This document shows, piece after piece, positions 38,238 to 49,412 of a stretch of DNA of 64,000 nt (its first letter is position 1; every line of letters begins with the position of its first letter). A program made the position numbers and the translations under genes. The stretch comes from Struthio camelus (Eukaryota; Chordata; Aves; Struthioniformes; Struthionidae): positions 49,955,112 to 50,019,111 of the forward strand of contig NC_090982.1 in assembly GCF_040807025.1 (NCBI RefSeq). Direction: 5' to 3'. Under the pieces are notes generated by a model. The model saw nothing but the letters and a program-made list of their open reading frames with translations, made no database searches and was not told where the DNA came from.

Positions 38238-40042
38238 AATATAAGCTCTTAGAAAAGCTTCATTATTAAGCATTTCATTACCCTGACCTTTTTACTATAA
38301 ACATTTGGGCACAGATCTCCTACAAATGGGATAGAAGGAAATAAATCACTCTCCTTGGCATTTCCCACGGTTTGCCAACATTGTTAGCCAACTTCTGCAG
38401 ATGCCCTTCTTGGCATCAAAACCCAGGAGCCTGCAGGAAAATGAAAAATGCCAAGTTTCTCCTGATGCCCGAGAAGGCTTTGTTTGCTGCTGGAGAGCCC
38501 TGTGTGCTCTGATAAATGCCACTGTGCTGAATCAGCGTGGTGGACAGTTTAACTTTGTGACCTTCCCGAAGTTGTGAGTTTCCCCCATAGATTGTCTTTG
38601 ACATAGCCTATAACATAGGCTGTCAAAACTTCTACAGTAAAAGAGAACTGTATTTATTTTACTGTTAAGGAATCCTTCCTCTGTGCGGTTCTCAGGTGTC
38701 TTGGCACTCTCCTGGACAATTTCATATGCTTTATTGTTTCCATTGGCTGCGTGTAGGGGTTTTTTATCTGAGGGAGTGTAGTCTTTGCACAGCCCCGTTC
38801 TGTCACCTTGACATTTCACATGTGTCTTAAATGTCTGGGCCCAGTTTCTAGAAATGATTCAAAACAGTTTTGTAGCCTTTCGCCGTCTAAGCATCGGTGC
38901 TATTACATTTGCTATATTTCGAGCCACAGGGGCAGTTTCTGTTTTCAGACCAGGGAACTGTTTGCAGAACAATATTATCCATATAAAAAATAGAAGTAAA
39001 ATGCAATTCACCAGCATTTGGAAAGAAAACTTTCCTCACCATTGCAAACTTCTGAGGACTGCTTTTGGAAGTGTTTAAAATCTCACACGTGGGTTTCTAA
39101 GCTTGAAAGCTGTCTTGGAGCTTCTCAGCAGTGTCAGTACAGTTGAATCTTCATCTGAGGGTTACGATAAAATCCTTGGGACAGCAACATGCAATGTTTT
39201 GAGACAATGGGGTTTCCAGAGGGCTGCAAATAGTTAAAGTAAGCATCTCTTCTGTCCCTCCCCTCTCAATCCCCACTACGTTTGGACTCCTTTTTCGGTA
39301 GCAGTATTAGATGTGGATGCACTGTTCAGACTGAGTGTTTTTACACTGAGTGTTGCTCCCTGTTTTCCTCTGGCATAAGAATAGGCTGCCTGCTGCCCCC
39401 AGGAGCCTTCTGCCTCCGGTAGCTGCCTACTTTTCCTATGCCTTGAGCCAGCCCTAATGTACCCTGTTTTCCTCATTCTGCAACCGCTGGTAGAATGAAT
39501 GGCCATGTATTAAATACTGCGCTGAGACCATCGGAGCTGGGAGATGGCAAGTGCTTGACGCGGTATGTTCTGACCACTGCCAATACCTGAAGCAGTGGAT
39601 GACCAGACTGAAAACTGCCAGGTTTGCCCTTAAGGGAAACAGATTTTTGCATTGCGAGTTTTGGTATCTTATTACCAAATACCGCAAATGCTTTTAAAGA
39701 TTAATGTAGACACCTCTAGTCTAAAAGAAGTACTTTTTTATATATTTTGCTCTCTCCCACCATATCTGAGAACACAGGTTAAGCTTATTACAGGATGGCA
39801 GGGTTAAAAACGCAACAAGTTAGACGGCTTAGAGACTACCCTGAAAGCGTTCAGCATCTTGAGGGATCAGGCCTACACAAGGAGCTTAAGTTTTCTACAG
39901 GGCATTGTTCAGGACCTCTGTACTTACACGGATTTAACCCCAATAGATTTCTTCTGTACGCACTGTAAGTGCATAATCTCTAATAATCTGTATGCTGGCT
40001 GGTAAGAGTAACAAGTACTAGTTCTTCCTCTTATGCTTTCCT

Positions 40043-40090
40043 CAGAATCACCAAACGGAAGAGACTGGAAGGCACCTCTGGAGGACGTCC
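40043..40090 (-). mobile_element. Probable CR1 3'-end fragment, minus strand
   Basis: The plus strand reads cagaatcaccaaacgg, then gactggaaggcacctctgga and ggacgtcc. This matches the reverse complement of the CR1 3' end ('cagaatcacagaatgg...ttggaagggacctctggagatcatc'). CR1 copies are usually 5'-truncated, and very short 3' scraps are common in birds. Beyond about 40090 the similarity fades. Confidence 0.5.
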
Positions 40091-40798
40091 TTCCCTCTGC
40101 GTCTTCCCCTCCTCACAGCATACAGACACTTACTGCTTTTTAACTTGGCTTAATGACTGTAAAATGGCCCAGATACACTTTTGCTTGGGGTAATCCCCTA
40201 GCCTCCCTCTCCCCACACTACTCCCACCACCTGCTATTAAAATATAGACTTCTGCTCTCAGTTTGATACTAATACACATCTGCTAGACCATCGTGTCATG
40301 ATTTTTCTTACCCAGCATAAGGACAGAAGGGGCTAATACACAAATCCTCCAGCCCCTTTTTCATTATTTTTTTTCAAAAGAACAATATAACAATTAACAT
40401 AAGAAGAAAATATCAGAAGGGTTGACAGCTTAGAAAATCACTTGGTATTACATGGTCTTGTGCACAAGGAAAGAAAAAGCTACGGGTAGAGACAGCTTAA
40501 TGAAAAATATTAGCCAAAGTGCTATCACCCCAGTGCTGTTCGGGTTGCATGCTGAGCGAAGGATTTCTGAAATCCAGACGAAATCACATCAATATGTGAA
40601 ACTGACAAACGGGCAAGGGCTGCCATAAAATCCATATGCAGTGTAAATAAAGTATTCTCTTTTGAACACCCCCTACAAACATGATCAACTTTGATTTCAT
40701 TGGTGAAAATGACAAACAGGCATTGATGCTCCGTCATGAATGAATAGCACTTGTAACAGAGTAACATGCAAAACCAAGGACTGATGGTTTAACAGTAA

Positions 40799-40850
40799 TG
40801 TGTGCGTGTCTGTTTTTATGCACATATGGTGTCTATGTGTGTGCTGTATA
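40799..40850 (+). repeat. Interrupted TG-rich microsatellite
   Basis: atgtgtgcgtgtctg and gtctatgtgtgtgctg words are grouped within about 50 bases. This is a decayed dinucleotide repeat. Confidence 0.6.
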
Positions 40851-43800
40851 TTCAAAGAAAACTGTCAGTCACCATTATACCGTATGTCTATACCATGAAC
40901 ATGTACATATAATGTAATGTACATAATATTTATATACTAGTCTGATAAATAAGTATGAATATGAATAACCTCAAAATCACTCATAAGCTATGACTAATGG
41001 TGGAACGTTTCTGTCATTGGTTCTGTTCATCTGAATGTATGTACGTATGTCTCTGTGCATAGAAATTCCTATACATGCATACAGTCCATAATCGCTAATG
41101 TATGCTACCGTCGTGAAGAAAGCTTGACTCTCTGTGGCACCAATAATAACGTTTTAATAACTCCTACTTAAAGCGGAAATCTCTTTGTTAGCCAAGAGGG
41201 TCTCCATCATGGATACCCATCATGGAGGGTTTCCATCAGTGGAAATGCAGCAGCACCTACATGCTGCTCCTTGCTGAGCCTCCTTGAGCAGAGACTGCCC
41301 AGCACCTATGGGCCAGTGTGCATTGCTGCTTTCCCACGGTGCTGGCTGTCCTGAGGACAGGATTAGACTACAGCCCCCATTAGTGAGTGCAGGCTACTCT
41401 ATTCAACAAAAACAGGCTCTGGAGTTTGCCTGACTTGTCACACAGGGCTGCTAGAGACCATTTATCAAGCACAGAGCAACTTGAGCAGTTCACATGAAAT
41501 TGTCCACAAAGAGGAAACTCCACTTCTAATAAGAAAGTTAATCTTTAAAATGGTCAGAGGTCTTGGAATTATAGTAACACTGAAATGACAGTAATAATCA
41601 GATGCCCTCTACCCTTTTCTGTCCAGTGTAGTACTATGGCAAGACTGGGAACAGCTATGTGAGGTAATGACATGAAGGGTATTAGGATGTGTGGAAGGTG
41701 TACAGGTAGAGTCAGAAACTATGCAAAATGGGGGAGCAAAGGGACAGAGATAGAAAGGAAACAGAGGAGTCATCCTTATCCCACCCTTTATTGCCCCCCC
41801 TGGCCCAGCGAGCACTGCGTGCTGTGATCCTGCCCGTCAGTGCAGGATTCTGTTCTAACCTCATACGTCTTCGTTTGTTCTCATCTCTTAGTATTCATGT
41901 AGAGGGAATGCACAGAAAAAAATATATATGCATAAGGAGGAAGAGCTTTGAAACATTCCCCTATTACTATAAAAATGCTGAATATCTTCAACAGGTTTCT
42001 TGTTTTACATTTTTTGAGACCTCTGTATCCCTCTCGCTTTTTATTCACCTTATAGAGATCCTTATAACATGGATGCTATGTGCCTACTGCCAATATGTGG
42101 GCTGACAATTTGACTATGTTTTCTTAGAGATTCATGTTCAATTGTGGGAGATGAGAACGCTCTGAAAACTTGTTTCAAACACCGAGCATTAATTGTGCTC
42201 TTTACCACAATGGTGGCACTCTATACCTCACGGGAAGACACACTTTCTCACCATTTCTCTTGGATTAAGGAAAGCTGTCTATTGAGTTGCAGGAGTATAG
42301 TGGATCCACTAAATGGCATGGTCCAAGATATCTCCTCCGGGGAAAACCTTTTTTTCTTACCCAAACTTTCTTTTGTCTCGCACCATTGCACATATTTCAA
42401 TGCAAGGGGCTTCCGTTAAGCAGGGTCACGTTTGTTTTGCTCAAGTCTGAGCCTGCTGTTACAGCTACCACTTCTAAAGAGAGAATGGATGTTTCATTTG
42501 ACGGAAAAGAAATACAAGGTGCTTACATCACAAACTCTTTGCTCTCCCTTGCTTTACAGTTTGATTGTTAGAAAAATCAAAATTATTCAGCTTATAATAA
42601 CTGTATAGAGTTTGTTTTTGTGCATGAAGAAAACAACAGTATGCAGTGTGCAATTGCATATGATAAATGCGTACATAAAAAAGAACGGAACAACTTTATA
42701 GGCAGCACAATTGCCCCCTTCTGGGTCACTGAAAGCCATAGTAGAAGGTGTTACATTTATCTGATGTTCACATTAATGTGGTACATGTCTCTCTGCAACA
42801 AAAAAGGCCTGCCTTTCCACAGGTTTCATTGAATTTAAGCAGTAATTCTAATGTAACTGCCATTGATCGTTACGTCACATTATCATTGAGTGATTAGTAA
42901 GTAAAATTTAAAAAACATGGTTGCTCTCCTCAGTTTCACTATTTGCATACAATGCATATTCAATGCACAAAGCTACATTATCTGAAGAACAACAAAAACT
43001 GACTATACCATCACCTACTGCTTTTATCAAATATAAAGACATACTGATTTGAGCATTATCTTCTCTAGGCATGTTCCTACGCAGATTTAGCCATGCAAAA
43101 ATTTAATAAACAACAGGTATATATACTTAAATGCATCTGAAGATTTTGGAGATAAAGCCACCTCCATAAAAAAAATTTACTTTCTTAAGACTTACTTAAG
43201 ATTTTAGCCTTCGTAAAACACTGATTTTCCTTGCATTGACCAATTCCAGGAATTTGATCTGAATTACCTCTTTCAAGAAATCTGCTGAGTAGCCTTTTAC
43301 CTGGGTGGAAAAACATATCTGATACAGCACAGGGGATATGAAATCAAGAATGTACAAGCGAGCCTGGTGGACAACGGTTAGCATGCTCCAGCTTCAGCTT
43401 CAGAAAGTCAAGTGAGTAGCCACTAAGTGCATATTCAGCCAGAACATGAGAGTGGCTCAGCACACATTAGATCAACTAGGTTCTAAGTCAGTCATTTAGA
43501 ATTCAATATGTCAAAGTACAGAAACCTTGTGGCATTTTAAAGAGTGGTGCCGGAGTAAATTTGCATTCTATTATTTCCATATTATGTCCCCTAGGCCTTA
43601 ATAATGACTACAGAAAGCAATTCCAGATGAGTTATGCTTGTGAAAACATGCATACACGGCTGCAGCTCACAGCAACAGCCTTATACCTGATCAACTAAAC
43701 TACGGTGACACATACCGAGTACTTTAACATGATATTAAATTGTATATGTCTCTAACAAATGTCAAAAAATGAACACTATCAGGCTGAAACACTGGACTTA

Positions 43801-46800
43801 GTTTTCCTAAAGACCTGATACGAAAAACATCGCCGAGATCCTATTAAGCTCCACTATCAAATAAAGAGCTGCACTTAATCTTGTCCGCAGACAGAGCAGA
43901 CGGATGGAGCTCCTGAGGTGCACAGCGTGCTGCTGCTGCCCCCTTAAGACAAGCAAACATAAATAATTGTATGTACGGTGCAGTTTGTCTACATTGTCTC
44001 AAAGGTCTTTCTCAACGAGCTATTACAAAGAGATCATAATAAGGGGCTTGCCTAGTGTAAGCTGGTGCAACGATAAATCCAGGGCTTTAATGGACTCTAT
44101 TACAAGACCAATGGAAAAAAAAAGGTTTAATTTAAGGACCTCAGAGAATATAGAAACTAGGGTTTTTTTTTGTTTTTTTTGCCGATTCATGTTGAGAGCT
44201 TTAAGATAAAAAAGCTCAAACTGTGAAAATAAGGATACAGTTAACACTACCAAAACTTTGAAGAAGAGCTATTAGCAGGAGGAAAAAAGGTTCAGTCCCC
44301 ACCCATGCACTTTAGGATGACATACAGCTCAGCAACCTAAGTAGGCCATGAGATGATTATCTGAAATCTATAACAAGGATGAGTTATTATCACTTTCTAT
44401 TCCTTTAACCTTTGTCAAGAGACCTGATTAATGTTTGGTCATTTGCTCCTCTCTTTAAATTTTGTCTAAGACTCGGATATTAGAATTTTAATGGCTGCTT
44501 ATAGATGTCCTTTGAAACTGAATTGCATAGGGTAATATTTTGACCTAGACTGATGTTCTCCATTTTCACTTGGCTGTTCACCTCTACCTCTTTGAATCAA
44601 GTTTGGCCAGACACAGCAGGGAAAGGAGAAAAGTTAACTCACTAAGAATAAAAGGCTGAGGTTTTATCTTCTTGCTGCCTATTCAACAAACTTAATATGG
44701 CAAGACCACAGAGGCACAGTGGGGTCCAAATAACTGTAATTACTGAATATATAAAAACTCTAAGACCTGCTGCTTTCAATGGTTTCTGGTGGCTTCTAAA
44801 TTATAGAACAAAATGAGCACTCACAGAAAGCTCACAGACAATTAAAAACCACAAGCCTTTGCAGGGTAGTGTGGTACTAACCTCCCATGCTCACGTGTCC
44901 TGGCAGCAACACTGAGGTCAAAGAAATTCCCAGCCGCGGGCTGCTGCTACTTGCGGTCCTTTGCGCATCCCCCTGAACTGTGCAGGCAGATCTCACCCGA
45001 GGGTGGACAAGCTACCCCTGCACAGGGAAGCGTTCAGGTACTAATGACAAGTTCCTAGACAGAAACAGTGAACTTGAGATCATAAGGTCGCATAACACAA
45101 ACAAGGACGGAAGGGGGTGCAGCTCCAACCTACGCACGGAAACAGAGTCTGCAACAGGAGAAGCAGCATAGGCAATTACACCTATTTATTTGTACTGGAT
45201 ATGGCATGGCAGGTACACCGAAAATTCAGGCTGCATAGGAGAAACAATTTGGTTGCTGATCATCCTCCAGCATCATGTTAAAATTAGTGAAATATTTTAG
45301 TTTCTTCTCCTACTTCGCGGAAGACATGCACAGACTTCTGGCAAGTCTTTCTTCAGAGCTGAAAAGTAGAAAAAGGTCTGACTAAACTTTTCCCAGTCCA
45401 CTATTCAAAAAAAAAATTGAAGTAAGTGAAGTCTACTATGTTTTTACTAGAGGTGAACAAATGAAAGAAAAATAACTCAGTAAATAATCGTTCAGATTCA
45501 AAGGAACTGCCACTATCAATTTTTACAAAAAAAATAGCACCAGTGTTTCTTAGAAGAGCAGCTAGAGTGATGGCCTGAAAAGGGCTTCAAAGTTACCTGA
45601 AAGTTTATTTGTGCTTCTCCAAATATTGTAGTAGTTTAATAAAAGACACATAGTCTCCCTACTACCTCTGCACAATAATTCTTATACTGTCATTGCAATA
45701 GCACTATTTCTACGATTATTTAAAGCAGCTAATTAAAGAGCAATTGCAATCCCATACGCCCTGCTTATCTATTGAAGACAACAAGGATTTTGTTCATCTA
45801 ATACTAATTTCCTTAATTTTCAATATATTTGATAGATACAATTCGATTTCTGAATGTAAACCCTGTGGCCAGAGTGGAATTTTCCATGTACTTAAAGTTA
45901 CGTTTGTCAAATTTTTCCACTGGAGCAAAATCACAGCACATAAATCAACCATTATGAACCCCCAAGCCAGGAACACACGAAATACACAACAATGCTGCAA
46001 ATGGTAAATGTTGATACAAATCTGTGAATGATCACAAGCAATTATTAGAGAAACCATTGCACAAAATTTTGAATGACAGATTCCAGAATTTTACGTTTTG
46101 ACTGTGAACAAATCAAAACTGAAGAGAAGGAAAAAATAATGGATAAAGAGTTTGTTGAGAAATATTTTTCTTTCTGCATGTCCACTTAATGCGCCTGAGC
46201 TAGTTTTTGTACCATTCTGCATATTTATAAAATCCAGTACATTCTGAGAGGTTAAATTTATCACAGTGAAAAATGCAACTGCCTTTAAGCTTACCTTTTG
46301 AACTGGGCACATTTTCAGTGCTTTCCTTGATACTCCACAGCCCTGCGGTTGACAGCTCTATCCAAAGCACTTTTTAATGTAACATCTTGTGTACTTTCCC
46401 TAGTGCTTCCAGTGCTAATTTATGCCAAAAATCTCTCCTATGAAGCTTCTTTTTAATACCATATAAACCTGCTACTTAAATCCAAAAAATTGTTCAAGTC
46501 CATGTTATGTTCTGCTGGTGAAATTTCAACCTTTCAACTATTACAAGCATCTTTAGATTTAAACAATCTTTAACTAAAGCATAGTTTTTATCGTGACATA
46601 TTGGTTCTGCAAAATTTTAAGTACATGAATGCTTAAAACCACTGGTTTAATACTAAACACAAAAGCAAGTGCTTTACTGATTTGGCATCTCGTTCACAGT
46701 ATGAATCAGATTTCCACAATTGTATGACACAAAATAGCTGCCTATGACACCTCAGGCTGGGGCTGTTCCATGGCATGGATGGAGATCAGTGTCGCGGCTA

Positions 46801-46952
46801 AGTATAAGGCAGTGGAGGATCAATGTTTTATTATAAGCATTTATTACTACGTCCTGATTCTCATCTTGCTCCCTTTATTGTAAACAAATTGAATTTAACC
46901 AAACAACTGCACCATAAAAGTGACACAAATTTTATGAATCAGAATCAGGCCC

Positions 46953-46974
46953 AGTGCCACGAGAGAGTGGCACT
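46953..46974. other. Perfect 8-bp stem, 6-nt loop hairpin
   Basis: agtgccac (46953-46960) and gtggcact (46967-46974) are exact reverse complements around the loop gagaga. It is short and isolated. It is not a recognised RNA gene and could be chance. Confidence 0.7.
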
Positions 46975-48435
46975 CTCCTTTGCAGATTGTTTCATATCAT
47001 TTGCTTCAAAGGCTTGGGCTAGTCATTTTACATGTGCTCCCCAGTGCTTCTTGCACTTCAGGATAATCTTCCTTCTTCCCTTAACCTGTCATATTAGATA
47101 TTTTTTCCTATTTATCTGAACAATGGAAAAGCAGCCAGACTATATGCTGTGACTATTTCTTTACAGAGAGAAATAAATCAGTGCCTTCCTGGCTTTTGAA
47201 CTCACACAAGTGGAGCCATAACACTTGATGCATTTAAACCATCAGAAGATACAGAGTCACATTTCCTGCCTTCTTTGAATGCTTCTGGTCTATTTTAATT
47301 TCAGTCAAAGTATGACCTCTGTTCTACTGTTTAATTTTGTAATTTTTTTTAATTTTATATGCATCTTCATTATGCAAAGCAATCCAGAGAAGTATGTGAG
47401 TACTCAATAGTCAGAGGAAATCAAATTTTGCCAGCTCCTTGAAGCTTTCTATGTATCACAGACCTTTATCAAGCCAAAATATTGCGGTGCTAGATATTGC
47501 TTTTGATATTAAATATGTAGAGTGTGTTTTAGTCTGACTGTAATAGGATATCCCTTTTGCTGATGCAAATAACTCTAGGCACAATTTAGATAATTTGACA
47601 TAAAAGTATCCCATTAATTTAGAAAACCATTTATCTGGATGTCAAATAAGCAAATGCATACATCAGTTATTTAAACTCATAAGCTTAAAGTGAAGAGAGA
47701 GAGGTCGTTCTCATAATGCTGTCACCATTATCTCTAAGTTGATTCTGCATTTGCTTCTGATCATCTTTCATTATCATGTTTGCATTTATAAGCATTTGTA
47801 ACACGTTCCCTTGTTTGCTGGGCTACAGTTACAAATTAGTGCTACTTCTCAGTTGGCTGTAGCAACATCACTGGTTTTAATGGGGAATTTCTGGTGCCAG
47901 CCAAGATGGAGGCTGTCATGCACAGGTTAAACAGTAAGGCAGTGTGTTAGTGGCAACAATAGAAAAGTGAGTTTGAAGGGGAAAAAAAGAAAAGAAAAGC
48001 CTCGGTATTCTCTTAACTAATAAATGAAAAGCATTTACGCTCAGGGAATACGCACCTCAGCTATAAGAAATTCTTATTGTACACATGCTGTAGGTAACAC
48101 CTATGTGGGTCTATGAGACTGGGAGGGCTCGAGAGCAAATTCAAGCCCTAAACTTCTGATCATGCATATCGCTTCATTGCTAGCACATTCCCTGGCACGG
48201 TTTTGGTTCATGGCAGCTAGCATTTTGAGACACAGTGCCTAAATACAGATGATAAAAAATTGGGAGGAGTATTTGATAGACCAGATGGCTGCGCTGCCAT
48301 TCAGAGGGACCTGAACAAGCTGGAGAAATAGGCTTACAGGACTTTGTGAAGTTCAACAAAGGGAAAAGCTAAGTACTGCTTCTGGGCAAGCAACCCCATG
48401 CACCAGCACAGTCTGGGGGCTGACCCACTGGAGAA

Positions 48436-48860
48436 CAGCTCTGTAGAGAAGGACCTGGGTGGTCCTGGTGGACAAAAAGTGGAAAATGAGCCAGTAACGT
48501 GTCCTTGGGGCAAAGGCCACCAGCAGCATCTTGGACTGTGTGAGATGATCCTTTGCCTCTACTCAGCCCTGGTGAGACACACCTGGAGTGCTTGGTCCAG
48601 TTCTGGGCTCCCCAGTACGAGACATGGCACTACTGCAGTGAGTCCAACAAAGGGTCACAAAGATGTTTAAGGGACTGAAGCACTTCTCATATAAGGAAAG
48701 GTTGAGAGGGCTGGGCCTGTTCATCCTGGAGAGGAGAAGATTGAAAGTGGATCTTACCAACGTGTATAAGTATCTGAAGGGAGGGTGTCAGAGGGTGGGG
48801 CCAGACTCTTCTCAGAGGCACCCAGCGACAGGACAAGAGGCAACAGGCACAAACTGAAAA
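48436..48860 (+). pseudogene. Relic of the CR1 reverse-transcriptase C-terminus
   Basis: Inside the CR1 copy, pieces of the RT C-terminal protein are still readable but in different frames. EKDLG is followed by a +1 shift into VLVDKK (from 48462) and then a stop. ILCLYSALVR is at 48548-48577 in the first frame. From 48669 the frame reads GLKHFSYKERLRGLGLFILE and continues to YKYLKGGCQ near 48789. A deletion of some tens of bases just after the 'agcatcttgg' segment (about 48535) removes part of the domain. Frameshifts and stops make it non-functional. Confidence 0.88.
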
Positions 48861-48887
48861 ATAGAAAATTCCATTTAAACAAGACAG

Positions 48888-48902
48888 AAAAAAAAAAAAA
48901 AA
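48888..48902 (+). repeat. A15 run inside the CR1 copy
   Basis: The CR1 consensus has a short A-rich stretch here. In this copy it has expanded to 15 A, a likely slippage site after insertion. Confidence 0.88.
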
Positions 48903-49390
48903 CCTCTTTCACTGTGAGGGTGGCCAAACACTGGCTCAGGTTGCCCAGAGATGCTGCGTAGTCTCCCATCCTTGGAGATACTCAGAACTTGACTGGATAC
49001 AGATCTGGGTAGCTGCTCTAGGTGACCATGCTTGAGCAGAGGGATTGGACTATATGATCTTCAGAGGCCCCTGCCAGCCTTTACCGTTCTGTGATTCTGT
49101 GAAATACAGTCTAGGGAACAAATGTAAAGAGATCCTCACAACAGGCAGTGTGGCTAAAACTGCACCAAGTTATGCTCCTTCTATCTCGTTGTACTTACAA
49201 AGACCCCCATATGAGTAGGAATGCAGCACCTCCTGGCAGGGAACACATCAAACAAAACTATCATGCTGGTCAGCCATGATACAATAGAAAGGACTACCAT
49301 TAACCATGTTCTTGCCACTCTCCAGAACCCCAGAAATGACAGTGAGATGCTACCACCTCCACACTCACATTATTTCAGGTATTCAGATTT

Positions 49391-49412
49391 AAAAATAAAT
49401 AAATAAATAAAT
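49391..49412 (+). repeat. (AAAT)5 microsatellite
   Basis: About five tetranucleotide units (aaataaataaataaataaat) in AT-rich sequence about 290 bases downstream of the CR1 copy. Confidence 0.9.

Larger units (their letters stand above)
31900..40042. other. Long unique AT-rich non-coding stretch
   Basis: About 8 kb without a recognised gene. The longest open frame (32756-33088, minus, 110 codons) has no known domain. A weak reverse MIR-like segment (34292-34362) and a hAT-like terminus (37307-37335, see findings) are the only hints of old mobile DNA. Confidence 0.5.
40091..48226. other. Long unique AT-rich non-coding stretch
   Basis: About 8 kb without a recognised gene. It contains the longest open frame of the window (41728-42105, plus, 125 codons), followed by two more short plus-strand frames up to 42571. 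None has a known domain, a convincing start context or splice structure. A moderately GC-rich patch lies at about 44920-45170 and a perfect hairpin at 46953-46974. No clear mobile element was seen. Confidence 0.5.
48227..49104 (+). mobile_element. CR1 LINE, 5'-truncated copy (plus strand)
   Basis: CR1 (chicken repeat 1) is the dominant non-LTR retrotransposon of birds and reptiles. This roughly 880-bp copy follows the CR1 3' region in order: 'aattgggaggag', 'gccattcagagggacctg', 'gaagttcaacaaaggg', 'ccccatgcacc', 'gagaaggacctgg', 'ctctactcagccctggtgag', 'tataagtatctgaaggga', 'gacaggacaagaggcaac', 'ttcactgtgagggtggcc', and finally 'ggattggactatatgatctt' and the tail 'ttctgtgattctgtga'. It lacks the 5' UTR, ORF1, endonuclease and most of the reverse transcriptase, as most CR1 copies do through 5' truncation. 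An internal A15 run (48888-48902) and indels mark it as inactive. The 5' edge is approximate. Confidence 0.95.

Noticed and set aside
48398..48670. 90-codon open frame as a gene
   Set aside because: It lies inside the CR1 copy and mixes genuine RT-frame pieces with shifted frames. It is a transposon relic, not a host gene.
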